A stretch of 64,000 bases of DNA from contig NZ_QDDR01000006.1 in NCBI RefSeq assembly GCF_003075525.1, positions 62,001-126,000 of the forward strand, given 5' to 3'. The number at the start of each line of letters is the position of its first letter. Within the stretch, counting starts at the first letter, position 1. The stretch comes from Pararhodobacter aggregans. Lineage in GTDB: Bacteria; Pseudomonadota; Alphaproteobacteria; Rhodobacterales; Rhodobacteraceae. The notes beneath the pieces are model-generated. The model did no database searches. It was not told the origin of the DNA and worked only from the letters and a program-made list of their open reading frames with translations. Shown one piece after another: positions 34,316 to 43,631 of this stretch. A program made the position numbers and the translations under genes.

Positions 34316-35479
34316 ATGTTCACCGCATCCATGAAGTTCGACCTGGGCGAAGACGTCAACGCGCTGCGCGAGACGGTGCATCGCTGGGCGCAGGACCGCG
34401 TCAAGCCGCTGGCGGCCGAGGTCGACAGGACCAACGCCTTCCCCAACGCGCTCTGGCCCGAGATGGGCGATCTGGGCCTGCTGGGCATCACCGTGCCCGA
34501 GGAATACGGCGGCGCCGGGATGGGGTATCTGGCCCATGCCGTCGCGGTCGAGGAGATCGCGCGGGCCTCGGCCTCGATCAGCCTGTCTTACGGCGCGCAT
34601 TCCAACCTCTGCGTCAACCAGATCAAGCTGAACGGCTCGCCCGAGCAGAAGGAGAAATACCTTCCGGGCCTCGTCAGCGGCCGCAACATCGGCGCGCTGG
34701 CCATGTCCGAGGCGGGGGCGGGGTCCGACGTGGTGTCGATGAGCCTGCGCGCCGAGAAGAAGAACGACCGCTTCATCCTGAACGGCACCAAGTACTGGAT
34801 CACCAACGGGCCGGACGCCGACACGCTGGTCGTCTATGCCAAGACCGATCCCTCGGCCGGGTCCAAGGGCATCACCGCCTTCCTGATCGAAAAGACCATG
34901 GCCGGTTTCTCGACCAGCCCGCATTTCGACAAGCTGGGGATGCGCGGGTCGAACACCGCCGAACTGGTGTTCGAGAATGTCGAAGTGCCCTACGAGAACA
35001 TCCTCGGCGAGGAAGGCAAGGGCGTCCGCGTCCTGATGTCGGGCCTCGATTACGAGCGCGTGGTGCTGGCCGCCATCGGCCCCGGCATCATGGCCGCCTG
35101 CCTTGACGAGGTCATGCCCTACATGCGCGACCGCAAGCAATTCGGCCAGCCCATCGGGTCCTTCCAGCTGATGCAGGGCAAGATCGCCGACATGTACACG
35201 GCGCTGAATTCGGCCCGCGCCTATGTCTACGAGGTCGCCAAGGCCTGCGACCGGGGCGAAGTGACCCGCGCCGATGCCGCCGCCTGCTGCCTTTACGCCA
35301 GCGAACAGGCCATGGTGCAGGCGCATCAGGCGGTGCAGGCGATGGGCGGGGCCGGGTTCATGGCCGATTCCGTCACCAGCCGCCTGTTCCGTGACGCCAA
35401 GCTGATGGAGATCGGCGCCGGCACCTCGGAAATCCGCCGCATGCTGGTCGGGCGCGAGCTGATGTCCGCGATGGGGTGA
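34316..35479 (+). CDS. ivd: Isovaleryl-CoA dehydrogenase
   Basis: FAD-dependent oxidation of isovaleryl-CoA to 3-methylcrotonyl-CoA in leucine catabolism. The 387-residue acyl-CoA dehydrogenase has [13 protein letters not shown] (FAD/substrate), [20 protein letters not shown] and the C-terminal [15 protein letters not shown]. The catalytic base fits the IVD position, the Glu in [10 protein letters not shown] (about residue 245), not the late Glu of medium-chain enzymes. The start follows GGGGGAGGGAAGG. The operon continues with a hypothetical gene 4 bp downstream and, through the LprI-like genes, to the CoA synthetase and mccB. The palindrome upstream is the likely control site. Confidence 0.93.
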   Translation: MFTASMKFDLGEDVNALRETVHRWAQDRVKPLAAEVDRTNAFPNALWPEMGDLGLLGITVPEEYGGAGMGYLAHAVAVEEIARASASISLSYGAHSNLCVNQIKLNGSPEQKEKYLPGLVSGRNIGALAMSEAGAGSDVVSMSLRAEKKNDRFILNGTKYWITNGPDADTLVVYAKTDPSAGSKGITAFLIEKTMAGFSTSPHFDKLGMRGSNTAELVFENVEVPYENILGEEGKGVRVLMSGLDYERVVLAAIGPGIMAACLDEVMPYMRDRKQFGQPIGSFQLMQGKIADMYTALNSARAYVYEVAKACDRGEVTRADAAACCLYASEQAMVQAHQAVQAMGGAGFMADSVTSRLFRDAKLMEIGAGTSEIRRMLVGRELMSAMG

Positions 35480-35483
35480 CGCG

Positions 35484-36059
35484 ATGGCGGTGTTCAGCCT
35501 GCCGTGGGACCATGCGCCCGTGATCCGCTGCCGCCATTGCCGCGGCCCGGCCACCTATGCCACCCCCGGCCGCATCGCCGTCACGCCAAAGAACGAGGCC
35601 TGGGTCCGGGCTTCGCGCCACCTGACGATCCGCCAGAACCACGACCCCCGGGGCCCGGCGCAGATCGCCCTCTTCGACAACCGCGACGAGGCACAGGCGG
35701 CGATCCTGGCCGATCACCCCGATTGGCATGAGCGGATCCGCTATGACCTGCTGCGGACCTGGCCCGAGGACGAGCCCTTGCGCGTGACCTGCCACCGCTG
35801 CGGCACGGTCGAGACCCGGGTGGTGCGGGACGAAGACCGGTTCTTTCAGGTCGAGTACCGGGGACAGACCCTCTGGGCCGCGAATCGCGACCATGCGCAG
35901 GCGCTGATCGACTTCATCGAGGGCGCGGACCGCCGCCGCCTGCCCGACGACGAGACCCGCGCCTGGGCCCGCCGCATCCCCACGCATTTCCTGACCGCCA
36001 AGGGGCGCGAGACCATCGTCAAGCGGCTGAGGCGGCTGATCGAGGAATACGAGGCATGA
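35484..36059 (+). CDS. Hypothetical protein with CxxC pairs
   Basis: A 191-residue protein I cannot assign. It has two Cys pairs, CRHC (about residue 16) and CHRC (about 103), that could bind one metal as a zinc ribbon, and a charged C-terminal helical part (GRETIVKRLRRLIEEYE). It starts 4 bp after the ivd stop, so co-transcription is likely. It has no signal peptide or membrane segment; cytoplasmic. A role in isovalerate catabolism is possible only by position. Confidence 0.7.
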   Translation: MAVFSLPWDHAPVIRCRHCRGPATYATPGRIAVTPKNEAWVRASRHLTIRQNHDPRGPAQIALFDNRDEAQAAILADHPDWHERIRYDLLRTWPEDEPLRVTCHRCGTVETRVVRDEDRFFQVEYRGQTLWAANRDHAQALIDFIEGADRRRLPDDETRAWARRIPTHFLTAKGRETIVKRLRRLIEEYEA

Positions 36060-36159
36060 ACCGCCCTTGCCCGCCGCGCGCCCCGACCGCCTGTCGCAGC
36101 CCCGGGCGCGGCGATAGCCCGGCCCGCTCCATTGGTTCTTCCGTCAACAAGGCTTCTTC

Positions 36160-36666
36160 ATGACCCGATTTCTTGCTCTTCTCGCCCTCATCGCCACCCC
36201 TGCGCTGGCCGAGGAACCCTATGACAGCTTCTCGACCGGCATCGCCGATTGCGTCGCCGCCACCGACGGGATCGAGGCCGGGCGCGCCTGCATCGGCACC
36301 GGGGCCGCTGCCTGTTTCGACGGGGCGCCGGATGGCCAGACCACCACCGGCATGATGTTCTGCGGGCTGGCCGAGCGCGACGTCTGGGACCGGCTTCTGA
36401 ACGAGGAATACGGCCTCGCCCGGGACGCCGCCCGCGCCGCTGACGAGGCCGAACGCGCGGATTTCCCCGAATTCGCCCGTCGGGTTGAACAATTGCGCGA
36501 CGCCCAGCGCGCCTGGATCGCCTATCGCGACGCCAATTGCGCCATGGAATACGGGCTCTGGGGCGCCGGGAGCATGCGCCAGATCGCCGGGGCGGATTGC
36601 CAGCTGCGCATGACCGCCGGGCGGATGCTGGAACTGCGCGCCTACCGCCAGCAGCTGGGGGGCTGA
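36160..36666 (+). CDS. LprI/DUF1311-like secreted protein, copy 1
   Basis: A 168-residue protein with a signal peptide (MTRFLALLALIATPALAEEP, cleavage after ALA). The mature part has Cys residues in pairs (DCVAA, ACIG, ACFD, FCGL, NCAME, DCQLR) and the DUF1311/LprI pattern AQRAWIAYRDANCAMEYGLWG ... CQLRMTAGRMLELR, as in lysozyme-inhibitor LprI-type proteins. It is probably periplasmic, disulphide-bonded. The next gene starts 2 bp later and is a paralogue. Lysozyme inhibition is a family inference, not shown. Confidence 0.78.
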   Translation: MTRFLALLALIATPALAEEPYDSFSTGIADCVAATDGIEAGRACIGTGAAACFDGAPDGQTTTGMMFCGLAERDVWDRLLNEEYGLARDAARAADEAERADFPEFARRVEQLRDAQRAWIAYRDANCAMEYGLWGAGSMRQIAGADCQLRMTAGRMLELRAYRQQLGG

Positions 36667-36668
36667 GG

Positions 36669-37127
36669 ATGCGGCTTTTCCTCCTGCTTCTGCTGGCCAG
36701 CCCGCTGCGGGCCGAGGAGGCGCCTCTCGCCTCCCCGGCGCCACTGCTGGACTGTCTGGCAGCGTCAGGAGGAGGGGCCTGTGTCGGCACCATGGCCGGA
36801 GGCTGCGAGGCCGAGGCCGGGCCGGGCAGCGAGGGCCTCTGCCGCGGGGCCGAAACCGCGTTCTGGCAGGCCCGGGCCGAGGCCGCCCTCAGCCTCCTGC
36901 GCGACGGCGAGAGCGAGGTGCAGGCCCGCGCCCGCCGTCTGGGCTGGCCCGAGCCCGTCCCCACGCTCGACGCGCTGTCGCAGGGGTTCGAGGCCTATCG
37001 CCGCGCCGCCTGCGACTGGCGCGCCGCCTCCTGGGACGGGATCCACGCGGGCCATGAGCAACAGGATTGCCTGATGCGCCTGACCGCCGGACATGCGCTG
37101 CTGCTGGAAGGGATGCTCGATGACTAG
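36669..37127 (+). CDS. LprI/DUF1311-like secreted protein, copy 2
   Basis: A 152-residue paralogue. Signal peptide MRLFLLLLLASPLRAEEAP, then LLDCLAASGGGACVGTMAGG, and the same C-terminal pattern: FEAYRRAACDWRAASWDGIH ... DCLMRLTAGHALLLEG. It starts 2 bp after copy 1 (TGAGGATG) and overlaps copy 3 by 8 bp. A start at 36669 is set by the signal peptide. Divergent in sequence from its neighbours, so the tandem set is old. Confidence 0.75.
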   Translation: MRLFLLLLLASPLRAEEAPLASPAPLLDCLAASGGGACVGTMAGGCEAEAGPGSEGLCRGAETAFWQARAEAALSLLRDGESEVQARARRLGWPEPVPTLDALSQGFEAYRRAACDWRAASWDGIHAGHEQQDCLMRLTAGHALLLEGMLDD

Positions 37128-37593
37128 GCGCTGGCCCTTGCTTCTCCTGCTCGCTGCGCCTGTCGAGGCGCAGACTCTTGCCCTGGTGCCGGTGGTGCTG
37201 GACGCCTGCCGGATGACGCTGACGGCGGCGGAATGCGCCGGCCTCGCCACACGGGCCTGTCAGGGCGACAACCCGACGACCTACAGCGGGACGCTCTGCC
37301 TGCAAGCCGAGTACGAGCACTGGCAGGCCGCCATGCTGCGGGCGCTAGATGCGGCGGAAGCGGTTGCACGCCAGAGAGATGCCGCCGAACAGCGTGAAGA
37401 GGGGCCTTCGCGGGTGCTGGGCCTGATCGCGGTTCAGGGCGCCTGGGAGAATTTTCGCAACGCTCGCTGCCATTACGACGCCCTGAGCTGGTGGGGCGGC
37501 AGCGGGGCGGGCATGGCCGAGGGCTCTTGTCTGGTGCGTCTGACTGCGGCGCAGGTCGATGATCTGGAACGTCTGGCCGGGGGGGAGCGCTGA
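37120..37593 (+). CDS. LprI/DUF1311-like secreted protein, copy 3
   Basis: A 157-residue paralogue with signal peptide TRRWPLLLLLAAPVEAQTLA. Pattern again: LDACRMTLTAAECAGLATRAC, then QGAWENFRNARCHYDALSWW and SCLVRLTAAQVDDLERL. The ATG at 37120 lies inside the end of copy 2 (8-bp overlap). The CoA-synthetase gene starts 1 bp after its stop, so the three secreted proteins are tightly embedded in the leucine-catabolism operon. Confidence 0.75.
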   Translation: MTRRWPLLLLLAAPVEAQTLALVPVVLDACRMTLTAAECAGLATRACQGDNPTTYSGTLCLQAEYEHWQAAMLRALDAAEAVARQRDAAEQREEGPSRVLGLIAVQGAWENFRNARCHYDALSWWGGSGAGMAEGSCLVRLTAAQVDDLERLAGGER

Positions 37594-37594
37594 G

Positions 37595-39145
37595 ATGCTG
37601 CCCGCCGCCGGCTCTTATCAGGCGCTTTGCGACGACTTCCGCTGGCAGATCCCGGCGCGGCTGAACATGGCGCGGCAGGCCTGTTTCGACCGGGCCGAGG
37701 TCCAGCCGGACCGTCCGGCGATCCTCGATCTTTCCACCGGCACCCGGCGCGACGTGACCTATGGCCAGCTCGCCGCCATGGCCCGGGGGCTGGCCGCGCA
37801 TCTGGCGGGGCAGGGCGTGCGGCCCGGCGACCGGGTGGCGGTGCTGCGGGCCCAGGATCCCTGGACCGCCGCCGCGCATCTGGCGATCTGGACGCTGGGG
37901 GCGATCAGCCTGCCGCTATTCACCCTCTTCGGTCCCGAGGCGCTGGCCACCCGCCTGTCGGACGCCGGGGCAACCCACGCTGTCACCGATGCCGAGGGCG
38001 CGGCCCGCCTCGCGGCGTTGGGCGTGACGGCGCATGTGCCCGAAACCCTCGCCCTGCCGCCCGCTGGCCCCGACCCGCTGGACACCGCGTCCGAGGACCC
38101 GGCGGTCCTGATCTACACCTCCGGCACCACCGGCGCGCCGAAGGGGGCGCTGCATGCCCACCGGGTGCTGACCGGCCATCTGCCGGGGGTGGAGATGAGC
38201 CATGACCGTCTGGGCCAGCCCGGCGATGTGCTCTGGACTCCGGCCGACTGGGCCTGGATCGGCGGGCTTTTCGACGTGCTGATGCCGGGGCTGGCGCTGG
38301 GCCTGCCGGTGGTCGCCGCCCGCCTGCCGAAATTCACGCCCGAGGGCGCCGCGCGGGTCATCGCCGAGGCCGGAGTGCGCAACGTCTTTTTCCCGCCGAC
38401 CGCGCTGAAGATGCTGAAGGCGGCGGACCTCGCGATCCCCGGCCTGCGCTCGGTCGCCTCGGGCGGCGAGCCCCTGGGGGCCGAGATGCTGGACTGGGGC
38501 CGCCGCGCCTTCGGCCTCGCGATCAACGAATTCTACGGCCAGACCGAGGGCAACATGATCGCCTCCTCGGCCGGGTCGCTGTTCCCGGCGCGCCCGGGCT
38601 GCATCGGCAAACCGGTCCCGGGCCATGACCTGGCGGTGCTGGGGCCGGAGGGGCCGCTGGGCGAGGGGGTCGAGGGCGATATCGCGGTGAAACGCGGCTC
38701 GGCCTCGATGATGCTGGGCTATTGGCAGCGGCCCGAGGCGACGGCCGAGAAATTCCGCGGCGACTGGATGCTGACCGGCGACCGCGGCCTGTGGGAGGAC
38801 GGCTATCTGCGCTTTGTCGGGCGCGAGGATGACGTCATCACCTCGGCCGGTTACCGGATCGGCCCGTCCGAGATCGAGGATTGCCTGCTGCGCCACCCCG
38901 CCGTCGCGCTGGCCGCGGTGATCGGCCTGCCCGACGCCCAGCGCACCGAACGCATCCGCGCCTATGTCGTCCTCAAGCCCGGCAACGAGGCGACCGAAGC
39001 CGAGATCCAGTCCCACATCCGCACCCGCCTCTCGGCCCATCTGGTCCCGCGCGAAGTGCGCTTCGCCGCGGACCTGCCGATGACCGTGACCGGCAAGATC
39101 ATTCGCAAAGACCTGAAACGCAGGGCCCAGGAGGAGACCCCATGA
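37595..39145 (+). CDS. AMP-forming acyl-CoA synthetase
   Basis: Activates a carboxylic acid to its CoA thioester via an acyl-adenylate. The 516-residue ANL-family enzyme has the P-loop-like [16 protein letters not shown] (about 182-197), [11 protein letters not shown] (A5 motif), [20 protein letters not shown] (A7/A8) and the C-terminal acylating Lys in [11 protein letters not shown] (about 504-514). By context it may activate isovalerate or a related short branched acid. It starts 1 bp after the LprI copy 3 stop, and its stop overlaps the mccB start (ATGA). Confidence 0.9.
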   Translation: MLPAAGSYQALCDDFRWQIPARLNMARQACFDRAEVQPDRPAILDLSTGTRRDVTYGQLAAMARGLAAHLAGQGVRPGDRVAVLRAQDPWTAAAHLAIWTLGAISLPLFTLFGPEALATRLSDAGATHAVTDAEGAARLAALGVTAHVPETLALPPAGPDPLDTASEDPAVLIYTSGTTGAPKGALHAHRVLTGHLPGVEMSHDRLGQPGDVLWTPADWAWIGGLFDVLMPGLALGLPVVAARLPKFTPEGAARVIAEAGVRNVFFPPTALKMLKAADLAIPGLRSVASGGEPLGAEMLDWGRRAFGLAINEFYGQTEGNMIASSAGSLFPARPGCIGKPVPGHDLAVLGPEGPLGEGVEGDIAVKRGSASMMLGYWQRPEATAEKFRGDWMLTGDRGLWEDGYLRFVGREDDVITSAGYRIGPSEIEDCLLRHPAVALAAVIGLPDAQRTERIRAYVVLKPGNEATEAEIQSHIRTRLSAHLVPREVRFAADLPMTVTGKIIRKDLKRRAQEETP

Positions 39146-40746
39146 AACTCCAATCCCACATCCTCACCGGCTCGGACGCCTTCAAGGCCAACCGCGCCGC
39201 CCATATGCAAGCGCTGGAGATCGTCGCCGAGGCAGCGGCGCAGGCGGCCGAGGGGGGCGGGGCCAAGGCCCGGGCGCGGCATATCGAGCGGGGCAAGATG
39301 CCCCCGCGCGAGCGGGTCGCCAACCTGCTGGACCCGGGTTCGCCCTTCCTCGAGATCGGCGCCACCGCCGCCCACGGACTTTATGACGGCGCCGCCCCGG
39401 CCGCAGGCGTCATCGCCGGGATCGGTCTGGTGCACGGGCAGGAGGTGATGGTCGTCTGCAACGATGCCACCGTGAAGGGCGGCACCTATTACCCGATGAC
39501 GGTGAAGAAACACCTGCGCGCGCAGGAGATCGCGGCCGAAAACATGCTGCCCTGCGTCTATCTGGTCGATTCGGGCGGCGCCAACCTGCCCAACCAGGAC
39601 GAGGTCTTCCCCGACCGCGACCATTTCGGCCGCATCTTCTACAATCAGGCCAATATGTCGGCCCGCGGCATCCCGCAGATCGCCGTGGTCATGGGTTCTT
39701 GCACGGCGGGGGGCGCCTATGTCCCGGCCATGTCGGATGTGACCATCATCGTGCGCAATCAGGGCACGATCTTTCTGGCCGGTCCGCCGCTGGTCAAGGC
39801 CGCGACCGGCGAGGTGGTCAGCGCCGAGGATCTGGGCGGCGGCGATGTGCATACCCGCCTCTCGGGCGTGGCCGATTACCTGGCCGAGGATGACGCGCAT
39901 GCGCTGGCGCTGGCCCGTCGGGCCGTGGCGCAGCTCAACCGCCGCAAGCCCGAGACGGTGCTGATGCAGGCCTCCGAGGAACCGGCCTATGACCCTGACG
40001 AGATCCTGGGCGCCGTGCCGGCCGATCTGCGCACGCCCTACGACATCCGCGAGGTGATCGCCCGGGTCGTCGACGGTTCGCGCTTCGACGAGTTCAAGCC
40101 GCGCTATGGCGAGACGCTGGTGACGGGCTTCGCCCATCTCAAGGGCTGCCCGGTGGGGATCGTCGCCAATAACGGGGTGCTGTTCAGCGAGGCGGCGGTC
40201 AAGGGCGCGCATTTCGTCGAACTCTGCAGCCAGCGCAAGATCCCGCTGGTCTTCCTTCAAAACATCACCGGCTTCATGGTCGGCCGGAAATACGAGAACG
40301 AGGGCATCGCCCGGCATGGCGCCAAGCTGGTGACGGCGGTGGCCACGACCTCGGTGCCGAAGGTCACGATGCTGGTGGGCGGCTCGTTCGGGGCGGGCAA
40401 TTACGGCATGGCGGGGCGGGCCTATCAGCCGCGGTTCCTCTGGACCTGGCCCAATTCGCGGATCTCGGTGATGGGTGGCGAGCAGGCGGCGGGGGTGCTG
40501 GCCACCGTCCGGCGCGAGGGGATCGAGCGGCAGGGCGGCCAATGGTCGGCCGAGGACGAGGCCGAATTCAAGCGCCCCACCATCGAGATGTTCGAGCGCC
40601 AGTCGCACCCGCTCTATGCCTCGGCGCGGCTCTGGGACGACGGGATCATCGACCCTCGCCGCACGCGCGAGGTGCTGGCGCTGTCGCTGTCGGCGGCGCT
40701 GAACGCCCCCATCGGGGAGACGCGCTTCGGCGTGTTCCGCATGTGA
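39142..40746 (+). CDS. mccB: Methylcrotonyl-CoA carboxylase, carboxyltransferase (beta) subunit
   Basis: Transfers CO2 from biotin to 3-methylcrotonyl-CoA. The 534-residue crotonase-fold carboxyltransferase has [20 protein letters not shown], the CoA-binding [20 protein letters not shown] and [16 protein letters not shown], and [12 protein letters not shown]. Its length matches MCC beta (about 535). The ATG at 39142 overlaps the synthetase stop. The biotin-carrying alpha subunit is at 41690, after a small membrane-protein gene. Confidence 0.93.
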   Translation: MKLQSHILTGSDAFKANRAAHMQALEIVAEAAAQAAEGGGAKARARHIERGKMPPRERVANLLDPGSPFLEIGATAAHGLYDGAAPAAGVIAGIGLVHGQEVMVVCNDATVKGGTYYPMTVKKHLRAQEIAAENMLPCVYLVDSGGANLPNQDEVFPDRDHFGRIFYNQANMSARGIPQIAVVMGSCTAGGAYVPAMSDVTIIVRNQGTIFLAGPPLVKAATGEVVSAEDLGGGDVHTRLSGVADYLAEDDAHALALARRAVAQLNRRKPETVLMQASEEPAYDPDEILGAVPADLRTPYDIREVIARVVDGSRFDEFKPRYGETLVTGFAHLKGCPVGIVANNGVLFSEAAVKGAHFVELCSQRKIPLVFLQNITGFMVGRKYENEGIARHGAKLVTAVATTSVPKVTMLVGGSFGAGNYGMAGRAYQPRFLWTWPNSRISVMGGEQAAGVLATVRREGIERQGGQWSAEDEAEFKRPTIEMFERQSHPLYASARLWDDGIIDPRRTREVLALSLSAALNAPIGETRFGVFRM

Positions 40747-40892
40747 GCGGGGGAGGGGATTCGGGCCGCGCAGGCGCCGCTTGCCCGTCGGGCGGGAATG
40801 CCTTGCGCGGGTTCGCGGCAGGATTGTGGCTGGCAAAAGATGATTCGCGCTCAGGTTGCGCGACAATCCGCGGCACCCGGCACGGGGGCAGC

Positions 40893-40930
40893 GGCGCCAA
40901 TGCACGCGCCCTTAAAGGCATGTTGGCGCC
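40893..40930. other. GGCGCCAA/TTGGCGCC inverted repeat
   Basis: Two exact 8-bp arms separated by 22 bp, in the 261-bp gap between mccB and the SNase-like gene. It might be a regulatory site, since the gap is long for an operon. No other signal is seen in the gap apart from an AT-rich stretch (ACATTAACG) just after. Confidence 0.3.
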
Positions 40931-41007
40931 AACATTAACGTCGATTCCCCGGAAAACCGCTGAAAACCGCCCAATTTCCGCCGTATTGGCGGGAGATTTT
41001 GGGGATC

Positions 41008-41529
41008 ATGCCCCGTGTATCCAACCTCTCCTCTCCTGCCTGCGTGCGACGCATCCCGTCGCCCGGCGATCTGCGCAATCTGCGCCGCAGCATCGCCCGG
41101 GAAGGGCGTCGGCGGCGCAGCCGCTGGACCACGCCGCGCATGATCGTGGCCGCGCTGGTCATGCTGATCCTGGCGCCGGTTGCCGGGGCGCTCGCGGGGG
41201 TCAGTGGCGGCAGCGCGTCGGTGATCTCGACCTCGGGCTGCCGGTTGCTGTCGGTGGTGGATGGCAACACGGTCGAACTGTCCTGCCCGGGCGACGAGGT
41301 GCGGCATCACCATGTCATGGGTCTGACTTCGCCGCCGGTCCTGGGCGCCCGCTGCCTGGCCGAGGCCTGGTGGGGCCTCAGGGCGCATGTCTCTCTCAGG
41401 GCGCAGGTCTGGCAGGCCGAAACGCTGGCCTTCGTCGAGGAACCGCGCGCGCATCTGGTGCTGATGCTGGCCGATGGTATCCCGATCCACCGGCTGGTTC
41501 CGACGCCGCCGCCCGATCCCTGCGCCTGA
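41008..41529 (+). CDS. Membrane-anchored protein with nuclease-like (SNase) segment
   Basis: A 173-residue protein. A strongly basic N-terminus (RRSIAREGRRRRSRWTTPR) leads into one transmembrane helix (about 45-65, MIVAALVMLILAPVAGALAG), then a short domain. CRLLSVVDGNTVELSCPGDE resembles the first strands of SNase-type nucleases (VVDGDTV), but the following catalytic Arg/Glu pattern is not clear (HHHVMGLTSPPVLG), so a pseudo-nuclease is likely. Placed between mccB and mccA on the same strand. Confidence 0.5.
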   Translation: MPRVSNLSSPACVRRIPSPGDLRNLRRSIAREGRRRRSRWTTPRMIVAALVMLILAPVAGALAGVSGGSASVISTSGCRLLSVVDGNTVELSCPGDEVRHHHVMGLTSPPVLGARCLAEAWWGLRAHVSLRAQVWQAETLAFVEEPRAHLVLMLADGIPIHRLVPTPPPDPCA

Positions 41530-41689
41530 CGCGCGGGGCAACTGCGCGCTGCGCCTCTTCTCCCGATAACCCGATCCGTACCGCCGCCGGTTCCCTCCGC
41601 GCGGCGCTTTCGGCATTTCCCCTTTCCCCCCGTGACCCGGCCGGTGCCCCAGGTGCCGCGCCGGGCGCCGTCCGACCGGAGGTCCGCCC

Positions 41690-43621
41690 ATGTTCGACTG
41701 CATCCTGATCGCCAACCGTGGCGAGATCGCCTGCCGTGTGATCCGCTCTGCCCGGGCGCTGGGCGTGCGTACCATCGCCGTCTATTCCGACGCCGACGCG
41801 GGCGCCGCCCATGTCGCGCTGGCCGATCAGGCGGTGCATATCGGCGGGCCGCGGCCTGCCGACAGCTACCTGCGCGGCGACCGGATCATCGCCGCGGCGC
41901 TCGCCACCGGGGCCAAGGCCATCCACCCGGGCTATGGCTTCCTGTCGGAGAACCCCGATTTCGTCGAAGCGGTCGAGGCCGCGGGCCTGACCTTCATCGG
42001 CCCCTCGGCCAGCGCGATCCGCGCCATGGGCCTCAAGGACGCGGCCAAGGCGCTGATGCAGGAGGCGGGCGTGCCGGTGGTGCCGGGCTACATGGGCGCC
42101 AATCAGGACCCCGAGCATCTGGCGGGCGCGGCGGATGGCGTGGGCTATCCCGTGCTGATTAAGGCCGTGGCGGGCGGCGGCGGCAAGGGCATGCGGCTGG
42201 TCGAACGGCCGCAGGATTTCCGCGACGCGCTGGAAAGCGCCCGGGGCGAGGCGGCGACCGCCTTCGGCAATGCCGCCGTGCTGATCGAGAAATACATCGA
42301 GCAGCCGCGCCATATCGAGGTGCAGGTCTTCGGCGACGGCACCCGCGCCGTGCATCTCTTTGAACGCGACTGCTCGCTGCAACGCCGCCACCAGAAGGTC
42401 ATCGAGGAAGCGCCCGCCCCCGGCATGACCGAGGCGATGCGCGCCGCCATGGGCCAGGCCGCCGTGCGCGCGGCCGAGGCGATCGGCTACAGGGGCGCGG
42501 GGACCGTCGAATTCATCGTCGATGGCTCGAAGGGTCTCAGGCCCGACGGTTTCTGGTTCATGGAGATGAACACCCGCCTGCAGGTGGAACACCCGGTGAC
42601 CGAGCTGATTACCGGCGTCGATCTGGTGGAATGGCAGCTGCGCGTGGCCTCGGGCGAGGATCTGCCCGCCCGGCAGGAGGATCTGGCAATCCGCGGTCAC
42701 GCCTTCGAGGCCCGCCTCTATGCCGAGGACGTGCCGGCGGGCTTTCTGCCCGCGACCGGTACGCTGACCCATCTGACCTTCCCCGAGGGGGCGCGGATCG
42801 ATTCGGGCGTGCGGCCGGGCGACACGATCAGCCCCTGGTACGACCCGATGATCGCCAAGGTCATCACCCATGGCCCGACCCGCGCCGTGGCTCTGGCCCG
42901 GCTGCGCGCGGCGCTGGAGGGGACGCAGGTGGCGGGGTCGGTGACCAACCTCGCCTTCCTCGGCGCACTGACCCGGCATGCGGGCTTCGCGCGGGGCGAG
43001 GTGGACACCGGCCTGATCGGCCGCGACATCGCCAGCCTCACCGCCGAGCCTCCGGTCGAGGATGCGATGGTGGCGCTGGCGGCGCTGACGGCGGCGGGCG
43101 CAGGGCAGGGCGGGACGCTGGAGGGCTTCGCCCTCTGGTCGCCCTTGCGACAGACCGTGACCCTGGACCTGGGCGAGAAGCGGTGGAATGTCGTCCTGAC
43201 CCGCACCGCGCCCAACTGGACGCTCAGGATCGGCGCGCGGGAACTTGAGGCCGAGCGCCGCGCCGGAACCTGGTGGATCGACGGCACCCGCGCGCCCGAG
43301 GCGGCGCTGACCGCGCCGGGCAGGGTCTCGGTCTTCGGGGCGTGCATCGTGCATTTCACCCTCCCCGATCCGCTGGCCCGCGAGGGTGATGCCGGGGCTG
43401 CGGCGGGCGTGGTGCTGGCGCCCATGCCGGGGCTGGTGAAGGCGGTCTTCGTCAGCAAGGGCGAGGCGGTGGTCAAGGGCGCCCGACTTGCGGTACTGGA
43501 GGCGATGAAGATGGAACACACGCTGACCGCCGGTCGCGACGGCATCGTTGCCGAGGTGCTGGCGGGCGCGGGCCAGCAGGTCGAGGCGGGCGCCGCCCTG
43601 ATCGCGCTGGAGGACGAATAG
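41690..43621 (+). CDS. mccA: Methylcrotonyl-CoA carboxylase, biotin-containing alpha subunit
   Basis: Carboxylates its own biotin with ATP and bicarbonate. The 643-residue protein has a biotin carboxylase domain (1-450) with LIANRGEIACRVIRSARALG, the ATP loop KAVAGGGGKGMRLV, and FMEMNTRLQVEHPVTELITG; a beta-barrel linker region; and a C-terminal carrier domain with EAMKMEHTL, whose Lys (about 606) takes biotin. The start follows AGGTCCG. It pairs with mccB for leucine catabolism. The usual next genes, methylglutaconyl-CoA hydratase and HMG-CoA lyase, are not here. Confidence 0.94.
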   Translation: MFDCILIANRGEIACRVIRSARALGVRTIAVYSDADAGAAHVALADQAVHIGGPRPADSYLRGDRIIAAALATGAKAIHPGYGFLSENPDFVEAVEAAGLTFIGPSASAIRAMGLKDAAKALMQEAGVPVVPGYMGANQDPEHLAGAADGVGYPVLIKAVAGGGGKGMRLVERPQDFRDALESARGEAATAFGNAAVLIEKYIEQPRHIEVQVFGDGTRAVHLFERDCSLQRRHQKVIEEAPAPGMTEAMRAAMGQAAVRAAEAIGYRGAGTVEFIVDGSKGLRPDGFWFMEMNTRLQVEHPVTELITGVDLVEWQLRVASGEDLPARQEDLAIRGHAFEARLYAEDVPAGFLPATGTLTHLTFPEGARIDSGVRPGDTISPWYDPMIAKVITHGPTRAVALARLRAALEGTQVAGSVTNLAFLGALTRHAGFARGEVDTGLIGRDIASLTAEPPVEDAMVALAALTAAGAGQGGTLEGFALWSPLRQTVTLDLGEKRWNVVLTRTAPNWTLRIGARELEAERRAGTWWIDGTRAPEAALTAPGRVSVFGACIVHFTLPDPLAREGDAGAAAGVVLAPMPGLVKAVFVSKGEAVVKGARLAVLEAMKMEHTLTAGRDGIVAEVLAGAGQQVEAGAALIALEDE

Positions 43622-43631
43622 TGGAAGACGC

